From assembly GCA_003427395.1 (NCBI GenBank), contig BFEA01000301.1, forward strand, positions 665,714 to 718,632: 52,919 nt of DNA, given 5' to 3'. Position numbers and translations under genes: made by a program. The notes beneath the pieces are model-generated. The model had not been told where the DNA came from. It saw only the letters and a list, made by a program, of their open reading frames with translations, and did no database searches. This DNA is from Chara braunii (lineage: Eukaryota > Streptophyta > Charophyceae > Charales > Characeae). Positions 10,825-21,444 of this stretch are shown here, piece by piece; positions within the stretch are counted from its first letter, which is position 1, and the number at the start of each line of letters is the position of its first letter.

Positions 10825-11898
10825 GTACTCTCACCGGCCTAAACTTTTCCCCTCCTGCTGCACAAGTACGACACCAATGCCATATTAGCTAGCATCCGTG
10901 GTTACAACAACTTGTCAGGATCGGGCAGTTTCAAGACCTCATGGTGAGTGAGGGCATGCTTCAGATATCTGAAAGCAGCCTCACACCTATCTGTCCACTC
11001 CCATGGGGTGTCAAGGGGTGTCAGATTTGTCAAGGGGCGACCACTATGCTATAGTTCTTAACAAAATTGCGGTAGTAGCCGGTCACCCCTAAGAAGGACC
11101 TCATCTCAATCACAGACTGAGGACGTGGCCAGTCACAAATGCTGGCCACCTTCGCGTCATCGGGCTTCAATCCCTCCGCGAAAATCTCATGACCCAAGTA
11201 CAAGATCCGGATGCGGCCAAACTCACACTTCTCCCCGTTGATCTTGAACCGGTGTTGTCGAAGGAGGCTAAGGACTTTGTTTAAATGGCCAACGTGCTCC
11301 TCGATAGTCCTACTGAAAATAAGTATATCACGATGACAAACTTATCCAAGTAGTCATGAAAGATCCTATTCATGGTGTGCTGAAAGGTGCCAGGAGCGTT
11401 GCAAAGGCCAAAAGGCATCACCACAAACTCGTACAGACCGTACCTGGTCTGAAAAGCGATTTTGTGTTGATCCTCGGGCCGGATTGCAATCTGACGGTAC
11501 CCAAACTTTAGATCTATCTTACTGAAGTATCGGCACCATTGCACTTGGTCCAACAAGTCATCGATGCGCGGTAGGGGCTCTGCGTTCTTCACAGTGATGG
11601 CATTGAGGCCCCTATAGTCAATGCACATCCTCGAGGTCCCCCCCTTCTTCAGTACAAATGAAACTGGAGACCCGTAAGGGGAGACACTAGGTCAGATCCA
11701 ACCCTTCTCTATGAGATCCTTGAGTTGTTGACGAAGCTCGTCAAGCTCCGCTGGAGACATCCTATAGATCCTACCCTTCAGAATGCTAGACCCCGGGATA
11801 ATCTCTATTGCATGGACAACCTCCCTCTCAACAACCCTTTTGGCTCTTCCAATAGATCTGACCGGCTCACCTACTGCAGAGACGTAAACTAAGTACAT
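10825..11898 (-). pseudogene. Reverse transcriptase of element A, catalytic motif deleted
   Basis: The reading starts [20 protein letters not shown] and [20 protein letters not shown]. After a break it continues [28 protein letters not shown] and [20 protein letters not shown], then [15 protein letters not shown]. Where YLDD should follow DKFVIV, a deletion of about 10 nt leaves IYLFSVG, removing both catalytic aspartates and shifting the frame. The thumb/connection (GYYRNFVKNYSIV) is still readable near 11050. The element therefore cannot copy itself. Confidence 0.85.
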
Positions 11899-12041
11899 AC
11901 CCTCCTCCGGATTTTGCTTTTAGTAATTGTAAAACGTAGTCGCACGCACGCACCCGTAGGACTCAATCAAACTACTAGCTTTATACTTGAGCAATTTGGC
12001 GGTCCCCCCGTTGGGCAGCGTGTGTTTGACTATTTTCGGTC

Positions 12042-12598
12042 TCAGTCAAACAAGGGCTGAGCAATCGAAAGATAGTACATACCTAACAAGATATCCACAG
12101 GGAGATCATCGCTAACTAGGAATGAGACACGATGTCTCAGTTCCCCTCCCGCGTATGGGAAAAGACACTCAATGTCTTTAAGGTAGTCGTTGACTACCAT
12201 GCGTTGTTTGTTGGCACAAGTCGACTCAAGCGCTGCACTTGCCCCTGTAAGCATAGTCTCTCAACGCACGCGCGACTAATGGAATTCTGTGTCGAGCAAG
12301 TGTCATAATAGGCCCCGACCTTACGTCCGCTGAAGACTACCTCGCCGACGAACAACTCACCCTTAGGGGCTTTGGCCATGGCCGTACAAGCAGCTAGCGG
12401 GTTTGATCTAGACCACTCCTCTAGCTCCTCTAAGGACTCGAACACAGTCAGCGAACAGAGGATCGCTGGGTCCGAATGTGTTTGCGGGACGGCAATGGAG
12501 TCAGTAGCTTGGGCCATCTCTCGAGATGGTGAGGGTGTGTCCACCACCTCGACCCTAGCAGGAACAACTACTATTCCTACTGCCCCAACGTGTTTCCC
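12042..12598 (-). pseudogene. Aspartic protease region of element A
   Basis: From the frameshift site the -1 frame is open through VVDTPSPSREMAQATDS, then LEELEEWSRSNPLAA, to the active-site block GAYYDTCSTQNSISRACVER. The canonical D-[ST]-G here reads D-T-C, and the Cys codon position is shared with elements B and D. A frame break after RLSRLV is followed by DYLKDIECLFPYAGGELRHR, VSFLVSDDLP and the YYLSIAQPLFD end. The domain would cut Gag-Pol into mature proteins. Confidence 0.8.
12557..12598 (-). promoter_or_regulatory. Candidate -1 ribosomal frameshift signal, gag/pol junction (A)
   Basis: The minus strand carries GGGAAAC (12598-12592) in the gag frame as G GGA AAC, the X XXY YYZ slippery arrangement. 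The gag stop TAG follows 12 nt later (12579-12577). Slipping back one base enters the pol frame, which is open into the protease. Ten bases after the heptamer, AGTAGGAA pairs with TTCCTGCT (8 bp, one G.U) around a 9-nt loop. Elements B and D have the homologous sequence at the same spacing. Function is inferred. Confidence 0.6.
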
Positions 12599-14547
12599 GG
12601 AGCAGTGCCAGAACTGCTGGCCACATTGCTACCTACGGGAGCGGAGGACCCCAACGCCTGCCCCATCGTAGGCGGGATCTTCTCGGTCACCTTGTTGTTG
12701 CGGCACTTAAACTGGTTATGGCCATATTGACCACAACGAATACAGGCCTGCCTGGTATACCGGTCTCTCCACACGTCCTCTGTGAGACCCGCTTTCTCCC
12801 ATGGAGGAGCATTAGGGTCGACTTCACTCCTAGACCAGGAACCTCCACGACGTCTATCGGTCGCCTTACCTTTCTGGACAGAGGCAACGACTGTTCCACC
12901 CCCTAAACTTCTATGTTGCCCGCCTCTGAACCCGCTCCCGCCTGGAAGTCAGCTTCTAGCTCGATGGTAGAACCATCGTTGTCGACGAACATTATGTGGC
13001 CCTTCACCTTCCAGTTGGGACGCAATGCCTTCTTCCTACCGTCCGTCGTGGGTGTGTGTCCATGCCCTATCTTTGCCTCTAGGTCTAGGGCCTTCTTGCT
13101 GAACGAGGGAAAGTTATGCATATTGATGTCGGCCTCACTTGGCAACTCATTCATGAGAGGCGAAGGAAAACATATCAGGTATGCACTGAGTAAGACCTGG
13201 GGGTTATAGCGTACTCCATGAACACAGATCAGACGCTCTACTGCATATGTGGCTTCCTTTACTGACTTGGATTGCCTGTTGTTCAAAGTCAGGATCGCGC
13301 CAGTGGCCCTTTGAGCCTCCAGAGGATCATGCCACCTTTCTTCAACCAGCTTAAGGCAGTCCTCCGGTTTCTGGTTACATGCCCAAGCGCGGAAGTGATG
13401 ACCGTATCCCTGTAGCGGCACTAAACCACTCAACCATCTTGTTGCACTCCCCTCTAAATAGGAGGCGACCACAAGCACTTCCTCGTGCGGCAAGGTCAAT
13501 TTACATTTGACATAGACTCACACTGACCTCAACCATGTGTCGAGGTCTTCGCCCCTCTTGTCCCCTGAAAAGGGTTTGGGGGAGGCAATGGCCGTCGTCG
13601 AAACCCGCTGGCTTTGTCTCGGTACCTGTCCACTCTAGGTTGTGCACCTTGGGGACCAGGCTGCTGCACTAGCTGCTTCTGGGGTTGTGTACCCTGCCGC
13701 TGTGCAGGCTGCGAGACAGCAGGTTGCACGATACGGCAACCTGAGGCGGAGGTTGGGAATACACTGACTATATAGGAACCTGTACACTAGGACCTGCTGA
13801 GAACCCGCTTGTCAAAGGCATACTCGGGGAAATGGCTTCGACCGATACTGGAGAGACATATGGGGATACTCCAGCCACCGGTGGGACAAAAGGAGGAGGA
13901 CGCACAACGAGCCAGGCGCCGGGCCCGAGCGACGATGGAGCTCCCTCCGCCCGCCCGACAAATACGGCCAGACTCTGTTGCATGTCCTGTAAGAGAGTCG
14001 TCTGGTGGTCCTACATTTCTACTACATCTTGCAGGACGGTCCGTAGGGTCCTCACATTATCATCCATGTGCGTCAGATCCATCTCCTCTAACTCACTAAC
14101 GTCCGCTTGTCTCCGCTGCATCCTGGCTGCTCTTCTTTTCATTTTCTCCTTCTCTGCCTTGATCTCTCCTAATGCCTGTTGTAGCTGTGCCTCGCGAATA
14201 GCTGCTCGCTGTATGGCGACCTCCTCGGGGGTCAACACCATCGATTGGCTTACCATAACGCCAGTGGACTGACTCAGGGTATGTGCAACTGTTGACCCTA
14301 CAGTCCCTGAACTACTAGCTTGAGAGCTTTGCTGCGCAGCAGCTGCCATGGCTACTGAAGTAGTGGCCTCGCTTGTGAATGCCCTACTTGCCTCTGTGGC
14401 CCTAGCCCTCCGCTGCTGCTGTTGTCTCTCCCTCTGCTGGTGGAACACGTATCTGTCGCCCTTTGGTCCTAATGCCAAGTGGGCTATTGGGCGTCTTGCC
14501 AATCGAAAGATCCTATCGTTCGGTTGTGGAACCTCCCTGTCACTCAT
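12577..14547 (-). pseudogene. Gag of element A (frameshifted)
   Basis: Start chosen at MSDREVPQPNDRIFRLARRP because B (MSNEEDTGEDD) and D (MSDKENPNPDD) begin the same way. The N-terminal part has Gln/Arg- and Ala-rich stretches (QQQQRRARATEASRA) and an Lys/Glu/Arg coiled-coil segment (EIKAEKEKMKRRAARMQRRQ). A Pro/Gln-rich linker follows, then the capsid-like block (13499-12903: LPHEEVLVVASYLEGSATRW, EERWHDPLEAQRA). The C-terminus is a zinc knuckle, CIRCGQYGHNQFKC, with spacing C-X2-C-X4-H-X4-C. Breaks occur near 13990, 13750, 13510 and 12910. The protein would assemble the virus-like particle and bind element RNA. Confidence 0.8.
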
Positions 14548-15860
14548 AGGCTACAACATTGCACACTGTCTGCACTAGGACACTCTCGATGCCTACCGCA
14601 GCATGATTTACAGACCGATTTAAAATAAATAATCAGTGACTATGTCAGAGACTACACATTTGGATCCAGCAGGTAAGTTCAGATTCCTACAAACGAAACT
14701 ATTTCTACTTTGACAAGTTCACAAACAGGAAGCACAATGAACAAAGAACAGTTCTAACTATGTTGTCTATCAGATGTTAATGGTTGTACATCTAACTAAT
14801 CAAAAATAAAAATAGGATCATTTGATTGGCTGTTTGCAAAGTGGGATTGGTTTATGGAGTTTGCACCTATTTGTGTAGTGGAATCTTTCCCAAACTTATC
14901 ATTTGGAATCTACCCCTCCCTCAATTCTTCCTCAATGTCTCTTGTCGTCAGCGTCCCTGAGCAATCCGGAACAGCGTGCGTGTCTAAAGGTGTGCACACG
15001 GCCCACCCATGTGCTCCGAGGTATGCTGAGCTGGCCGGCCCTGCACATTGTTTATCCTCGCGTGCAGCGAGCCTTACACCAACCGATCGGCTGATCAAGA
15101 GGCGTTTAAGGACGGGCCCCGCAGTCCTCAAGAATTCTTTAACGCCGCAGACAGGACGCCGATCACAGCCAATGGAAGGTACCCCGCCGGTGTTTATTTA
15201 TAAACGACCGATACTCGTTTGCCCTGTAGGGCTGGCCTGCCCCTCAAAATCCATCTATAAGTGCAGCAGGAAGACAAAGGACAAAGCAGCAAAGCATGCG
15301 TGCTCTACTCCGGTGGGTTGGCATGGTAACTGTGACCCGGTGCTTCGTCCAGGGCCCTTCAGATAGCTCCGCCCACTCCTTCCATATGCTCCACGTGAAC
15401 ACTGACGACTCTCAAGGTTGAGCTCACTCGACTCCTCACATGAGAGCACTCTCAGGACAGAATACACATCCTCATGAGAGGACTCTCAAGACAGAACACA
15501 CATCCTCACGGTAAGAAGTGTCGAAGAGGGTAGATAAGGTTAGGTGCAAAGTACCTCAAAATAGCTGCCCCCAACCACAGATATTCTCACCAGATGACCT
15601 GATGCCGATTGTGATGACCAATCGTTGCTTCAGCACAACCAGCATTACACCGCTGTTCCACCTCAGCATCAATCACACATCGGATAGTTCTCATCACAGT
15701 GCGAGCACCCAACATTCACCACGTAGCCTTCTTGGCGATACCCCTCACCTCCTGGGTCGCCCTTCTTGCCTCCGCCCTCCTAACTACACCTCCCACGGCC
15801 GCTCGCTCAACAGACCGCGTGCATGTACCGCTTAGGCAGAGCGCCAAATGAGCGCACCGC
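14548..15860 (-). other. Untranslated leader of element A with TATA-like motif
   Basis: About 1.3 kb separates primer site from Gag and contains no open frame of note. It shares blocks with the B and D leaders, including the 'gggccctgga' to 'gtagagcacgc' stretch and a TTTATAAATAAACA motif at 15191-15204. The stretch near 15410-15500 contains repeated CTCTCATGAGAG-like and TTGAGAGT elements that could fold. Leaders this long often carry packaging signals; here this is inference. Confidence 0.6.
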
Positions 15861-15878
15861 ACCACAACTCCGATACCA
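15861..15878 (-). other. Primer-binding site of element A
   Basis: Minus strand TGGTATCGGAGTTGTGGT begins 3 nt after the LTR terminus TTGCA. It matches the initiator tRNA-Met type of plant LTR elements except for G in place of A at position 8. Confidence 0.8.
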
Positions 15879-15881
15879 AAT

Positions 15882-16791
15882 TGCAAGGAAAATGAGTGAT
15901 AGCGAACTTCAGAAACCAAGCAGCATCATACACATGAGACTAGATAGTCGTGACCTCGAACCAAAGCAGAATTGCATCATGAATCCCACCAAATAAGAGC
16001 ACATCAAATGCTCATAAGTGACAATGTTCGAATAGTCTCATCATCATCAACAAAGAACCAATGTCGACATCCAATCTGGCACTCGGGGCCCAAACTACAA
16101 ACGGCAGATCGTATCTAGCCTATCTACAATGCCGCTGATGACGTCTACAGCTCCCTGAAGTACGAGCAGATCTCAGCCAATGTCGTTCGCCTCAAGCACC
16201 AGGTATGTCTCGCCTCACTCTTAACCTCGATCCCCAACTCACAGATGCCACATGCACACAAGGACCACCATGCACCCCATCCAGCATACAGCAGCGCAGC
16301 TTGGCTATGGCTGCCTGCTCCTTCCAGCTCGCCCGTGAGCGCGTGAGCACTGGCCAACGTATAGCGCAGCATGCAGCCAGTGCCCGAATCAGGAATGCGT
16401 GGGCAGGCAGTTTCCTAAATGGAAATTGCCTGCTTGCTGCGTGAAACCTGGCTGTGCTGGGCCCCTGCCCAGAAGCTTCCAGCAGGCCCCGAGAGTCTGT
16501 GCCCCAGTCCACACGAATCTGGTGGTTGCCTGTGTCCAACTGCCCTCGGACTGTGTTCGGTCCATGTTCCGTATCCGGCGCAGGGTCGGCCTCAGTTACA
16601 TACGAAAAAGGCATCCTGGGCCTGGGCGTTCTCAACCAACTGGCGTTGCGCAACTGCCTGAATTTACCCAGTTGCGCGGTGGACCCCAAAAATAGGCCTA
16701 TTCGCCCTGGGTCGAGCCTGCCTTCACTTAGGGCGGCCGACTGTACAGAAAATAGGGCCCGGTAGGGCAGATCGAGGCCCTGAGCCTCTCA
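15882..16791 (-). repeat. 5' LTR of element A
   Basis: At 910 bp it matches the LTR at 8032-8963 along its length. It starts TGAGAGGCTC (the partner starts TGCGAGGCTC) and ends TTGCA just before the primer site. It contains one GCTATGGC octamer (16304). LTR-to-LTR differences are frequent by eye, suggesting an old insertion; I did not compute identity. Confidence 0.9.
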
Positions 16792-18990
16792 GTTGGCCAA
16801 CTTTAAGAATTTACTGATTCTTCAGGACTGTCCTCTCTTCTAGCAGTTTGTACTTCATTGTTTCCCTTTTCCTGTCGAGCTGGGGCTTGGCAACCTCAAG
16901 GTAGTACAAGCCTTAGATCATAGCAAAAAGAAGCTTGCCGCTTACCAAAAAGGCAACATTATCACATTTGCCCTGGCCCATAGGAGAAGGTACATACTAC
17001 GTCCTTAACGTAGTCCTTTACCACGATCCGTTGCTTGTTAGCTAAGTCTAGATATTAAAGGTCTACTTTTTTGCTATACCCAGTCCACTAAGCACAGTCT
17101 GTCAATGCAAGCGAGGGTAATGCAATTGTGAGTAGAGCCAATGTCTGCTGGTGATGTTGTTCTTGGTGGAAGTGACCTCATTGACCAGCAGCCCTGTGAT
17201 GTTCTCAGGTATCTGGTCAAGAGCATCTACTACTCATAACCCACACCAGGGACCACAATCGGTTCCTCCACCCGTTTCGTGACCTCCTTTACACTACAGT
17301 GCTTGTCGAAATCCTTTAGCTGATCTGAAGCCGCTGTGGCTTCTGGTCATGCCATCTGACTTCCACGAGGTCCATGAACTGACCAAGTGAGATATTAGCT
17401 GTTCATGCTGCCATATCCCTGCCATATCCTCCTGCTTGGCTTAAGACCATAGCCACCTAGCTGCAGAGCCCTTCAGAAAGGATGCAGCAACAATCACCTC
17501 CTCGTCTAAGCAAATGTCTTTGGTCCCACCTAGCTGCAGAGCCCTTCAGAAAGGACGCAGCAACAATCACCTCCTCGTCTATGCAAATGTCTTCGGTCCT
17601 TACGTACACAGGCACAGTCTTGTGCCACGTGTCCAGGTCCTCATCTTTCTTGTCCCCTGAGAACATGTCTGGCTGTGCAATGGATGGTTCTGGACGTACT
17701 ACGGGGTGCAGACCCTGCATATGAGGATACCTTGCCTATATTGTAGCTGCAGGCACCATAGACAGAGACCATAATCAGTTCCTCTACCCGTTTTGTGACC
17801 TCCTTTACAGTACTTGTCGAAATCCTTTATAGCTGATCTGAAGCCCGCTGTGGCTTCTGGCGGTCATGCCATCTGGCTTCCACAAGGTCCCTAAACTGAC
17901 TAAGTGAGATATTAGCTGTTCATGCTGCCATATCCTCCTGCTTGGCTCAGACCATAGCCACCCAGCTGCAGAGCCCTTCAGAAAGGATGCAGCAACAATC
18001 ACCTCCTCGTCTAAGCAAACATCTTTGGTCCTTACGTACACAGGCACAATCTTGTGCCACATGTCCAGGTCCTCATCTTTCTCATCCCTTGAGAACATGT
18101 CTGGCTGTGCAATGGATGGTTTTGGATGTACTACGGGGTGCAGACCCTGCATATGAGAATGCCTTGCCTATATTGTAGCTGCAGGCACCATATACAGAGA
18201 AGATTGCACCTGGGTCTGCAATGGACCCGCCGCACTACCACCGGCTTATGGTACACCAAACTAAGTTACGAATGGCCCCATGAGGGGTGGCAGACTCATT
18301 GGTGGCTGACCTACTGGCCGAACAACTAGCGGCGTAACACTTGTTGTGATTGGTCTCCGAATCACTCCTAACGCTGCCATTATCCGATCCTTGCCGGGAA
18401 GGAGAGAATCTACCTTGCTCTCTAAAGACGCTAGGGCCTCATGAATGCCCAGAAAGTTCTTCCTTGGCAAGCGCTTCGCAGGGCCGAGCGCATTTTCATC
18501 CAGTTCCACTGCCTTATCTGCCTGCCTACTACCTGATCTCGCTTCTATATCTCGCTCTTCGAGCTCTATCTTCAGCATCTAGAGGCTGGGTTGCTACCTG
18601 TGAGCGAAGAGCCAGCTTCTTGGACTTCAAAGTCCTCCACAGTAAGTGACTGGCTGACTTGACTGCACGGCAACCATTTGACTACCTACAGTCCCCGTCA
18701 TTTGACCAGCAAATTAACTGGCACTAAGGGTGCTCTGACCAGAAGCCTGCATGGCCATGGACTAGAGCACTCAGGGTGCTCGGCCATGGATTGGAGCTCG
18801 TGCTTCCCTAATCCTGCAGTCCGTGTTACCCTGCCCAACTGCCTCCGGTCGTAAGCATGTCTCCAAAGCCTCCTCTTGCCACCAGGCTCCGACTGGTGGA
18901 AGACCGAAGGAAGGCTACAGGCGGTCCTTTGGGTGATCCTGGTGTCAACTAAATCCTCACCTTCACTGCCCTCATCGATCGTCAGCAAGA
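16792..18990 (-). pseudogene. Gag and protease remnant of old gypsy element E
   Basis: Minus-strand reading: a degenerate Gag N-terminus (about 18990-18600); a Glu/Arg/Ala-rich segment (MLKIELEERDIEARSGSRQA, 18578 downward); then capsid-like SIAQPDMFSGDKKDEDLDTW and DEEVIVAASFLKGSAARW. The protease block follows as ADIGSTHNCITLACIDRLCL (about 17160), with a normal D-x-G-S. NKQRIVVKDYVKDVVCTFSY and then YYLEVAKPQLD run right up to the LTR of element A. The order matches A, B and D but the sequence is much more diverged. A 516-bp tandem duplication lies inside the capsid region. It is clearly non-functional. Confidence 0.75.
17248..18201. repeat. ~516-bp tandem duplication within Gag of element E
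   Basis: Unit 1 (17248-17763) and unit 2 (17764-18201) share blocks such as 'gaccacaatcggttcctc' and the 'tgtagctgcaggcaccata' end. Unit 1 also has an inner duplication of about 70 bp (17457-17525 and 17527-17594) repeating the 'agctgcagagcccttcag' block. Both capsid copies can be translated separately, so the duplication followed loss of function or caused it. Confidence 0.85.
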
Positions 18991-19512
18991 AACAGGGTTC
19001 TTCCTGCACTAGAATTCTCAACATCATAGTACAGACTTTGATCGGCTTACATAAATAGCATACATGCGGCGCATCGACATGCGCTGCACCGTGCACGTGC
19101 GCCGCACCGCTCAGTGCGCACGACGTGCGCGCATCGCATGCGGCGTACTCTGGAATCAGGGGGTCACCAAAAAAAAACGAAAGTTGGGGGGGAGGGGGGG
19201 GTTGCAAGGCCGGTAGGCACTTCACGCCGCCGGTTAACGAAAAAAATATATATATTTTTTTGAGGGCGTGCAGGGCCCCGCAAAACCGAAAGGGCGGGGA
19301 AATCCAAGTAGTTCGTTTTTGAAGTACTCGGCCCTGCCCCGCGCCGGCCCCACCCCGTTAGTCGGCCTCAGCCCTGCCCCGCGCCGTGTGTCCCCCTCGC
19401 CGCTGTCGTCTTCGTCCTCTCTCGTGTGCTGGAGCTGGAAGCAGCCCCCCATGTCGTCGTTCAGCCACACCCTGCAGCTTCGAACAGCAGGAGGCAGCGA
19501 GGAGCCGAGGGT
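18991..19512. other. GC-rich, GTGCGC-dense segment up to the assembly gap
   Basis: Between 19050 and 19145 the sequence is packed with GTGCGC, GCGCATC and TGCGGC strings on both strands. A run of G and a short TATATATA stretch follow, then a Pro/Ala-coding GC-rich piece that ends in the gap. A similar block lies at 20868-21048 in inverse sense. No gene is supported. Confidence 0.5.
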
Positions 19513-19721
19513 NNNNNNNNNNNNNNNNNNNNNNNNNNNNNNNNNNNNNNNNNNNNNNNNNNNNNNNNNNNNNNNNNNNNNNNNNNNNNNNNNNNNNNNN
19601 NNNNNNNNNNNNNNNNNNNNNNNNNNNNNNNNNNNNNNNNNNNNNNNNNNNNNNNNNNNNNNNNNNNNNNNNNNNNNNNNNNNNNNNNNNNNNNNNNNNN
19701 NNNNNNNNNNNNNNNNNNNNN
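19513..19721. other. Assembly gap (209 N)
   Basis: A run of 209 undetermined bases directly precedes a tandem CT/CA array, so the assembly probably collapsed or broke on the repeat. The reading frames that cross it are meaningless. Confidence 1.
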
Positions 19722-19746
19722 CCCCTCTTCCTCCCTCCTTCGACAT

Positions 19747-19833
<87 letters not shown>

Positions 19834-19949
19834 ACGTGTGGCAGTGTATATTTCCATGTTCCAACGGTAGATTCATTCGATTTGCTCATCCTATCGATGT
19901 AAGTACCATGAGGTCAGCCGCGAGGTTGGAGCTTTACATGTTCTCTCTC

Positions 19950-19982
<33 letters not shown>

Positions 19983-20040
19983 TATGGCGATGCACAACTG
20001 CTCGTCATCGTTATCCCCCTCTTCCTCCCTCCTTCGACAT

Positions 20041-20133
<93 letters not shown>

Positions 20134-20267
20134 ACACACACACACACACACCCACACCCACACATACACGTGGCAGTGTATATTTCCATGTTCCAGCAGT
20201 AGATTCATTCAATTTGCTCATCCTATGGACGTACCATGAGGTCAGTCGTGAGGTTGGAGACTTACCT

Positions 20268-20325
<58 letters not shown>

Positions 20326-20330
20326 CACCG
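19722..20330. repeat. ~294-bp tandem repeat containing CT and CA microsatellites
   Basis: Two units start with 'cccctcttcctccctccttc' at 19722 and 20016. Each contains a (CT)n run, a (CA)n run, the block 'gtggcagtgtatatttcc', then 'accatgaggtcag' and another (CT)n run. The second unit has a longer CA tract with CCCACA interruptions. The adjoining N gap may hide further units. Long Ser/Leu or Arg/Glu frames here are repeat artefacts. Confidence 0.9.
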
Positions 20331-21132
20331 GGATTTCTTTTCAATGCAGTTCCTAAGTCCCTCCTCCCTCGTCTCCTCCCTTGTCTCTCCTACTTCATCC
20401 CTCCTCCCTCGTCTCTCCTATTTCATCTGTCCTCCATCTTCTTTCTGCATTTTTTTATTTCGAAGTCCGATTGGCAGCGAATGCCCTCCCCATTTGTCGT
20501 GTGCTCCTCCCTTGTCATCGGTGTGCTCCTACCTCCTCCATTCCCTCCCTCCCCCATTCCATCCCTCCCTTCTCCCTTCCCATCATGCTTGTTTCCGTTC
20601 TTCACTTCCCCCATCCCTAGTATTTCCACCATCCCTCGTCGATCCGTCTTCCATCTCCTTTTTTGTTCGTCGGTCGATCTTCCATCAGGCTGTAATCGAG
20701 GATTTGCTTTCTGTTGGAGCGAGCACCTTCATCGGGTGGTCGCTGGTAAAATAATATCATATTATATTATGATATTATTTAATATCATATTATATTATGA
20801 TATTATTTAATATATCATGGACTCTTACTGTATTACAGAGAGAAAAAATAAATAAAAATCCACGCATTCCCGTGGGCACGCTGCACGCAAATGCGCGCAG
20901 CACGTGCACGCCCCAGCGCACCGGCGCACTGCGCACTGGAGTGTCGTGCACCGCATCGAGCATCGCGTACTGCACAACGATGCGCGCATCGCGCATGAGT
21001 GCGCGCACAGTCGAGGGGCGCACGACGCATCGCACCGCAGCCGCAAGTATGATAAATAGATATAAATAAATATAAATACCGGTCCAGCACTTCAAAATAT
21101 GGTCCTACGATATCAGCAAATTCGCGTAGACC
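20331..21132. other. Pyrimidine-rich DNA, AT palindromes and GCGC-rich block
   Basis: The first ~370 bases are TCC/CTC-rich with no gene. A duplicated AT palindrome follows (listed separately), then a block at 20868-21048 dense in GCGC, GTGCAC and GCGCAT strings, and AT-rich ATAAATA repeats. No protein is supported. Confidence 0.5.
20751..20815. repeat. Duplicated AT-rich palindrome
   Basis: AATAATATCATA and its reverse complement TATGATATTATT flank a 6-base TTATAT centre. The whole ~31-base palindrome occurs twice in a row, so the region could extrude as a cruciform or form strong RNA hairpins. Confidence 0.9.
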
Positions 21133-21401
21133 CCCCACGAACGGTACTGTCCTCGTTAATCTGTACTGAAATTGACTATACAGATAGAAAACAGTCCCTG
21201 TAAATTGCTGTTACTACCTATCTCAGTCAATCGTGGACTGACAGTTTGTCCATCCAACCAATCAAAATGCCCCACGAACGGTATTGTCCTTATTAATCTA
21301 TATTGAAATTGACCATACGGATAGAAAACAGTCTCTGGAGATTACTGTTACTACCTATCTCAGTCAGTCATGGACTGACAGGCCCCCGTTCCATCCAACC
21401 A
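21133..21401. repeat. 137-bp tandem duplication
   Basis: Units begin 'ccccacgaacggta' at 21133 and 21270 and share 'gatagaaaacagt' and 'tactacctatctcagtca' further on. Point differences between units (for example tactgtcc/tattgtcc) show it is not recent. Confidence 0.85.
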
Positions 21402-21444
21402 TGATACCAAATCGCAAGGAAACGAGCAATGCGAATGACAACAA

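Larger units (their letters stand above)
8032..16791 (-). mobile_element. Gypsy-type LTR retrotransposon A (degenerate)
   Basis: This is a full-length but dead element, about 8.8 kb, in minus orientation. In its own order it has 5' LTR (15882-16791), primer site, leader, Gag, protease, RT, RNase H, integrase with chromodomain-like tail, polypurine tract and 3' LTR (8032-8963). The LTRs begin TG and end TTGCA. Immediate flanks are GTTG on one side and GCTA on the other, so no target duplication is visible. It sits inside an older element of the same orientation: the protease reading of E runs to 16792 and its linker seems to resume at 8031. Confidence 0.9.

Noticed and set aside
10171-10842. 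223-codon plus-strand open frame
   Set aside because: Antisense to the RNase H domain of element A, where YEKELYA and DHQTLRWM are clear.
17248-18201. CRISPR-like or satellite array
   Set aside because: There are only two long units inside recognisable gag coding, with no short regular repeats and spacers.
19234-20344. Long open frames rich in Ser/Leu, Arg/Glu, His/Thr or Val/Cys
   Set aside because: They are translations of CT/CA dinucleotide arrays and of the N gap, on both strands at once.
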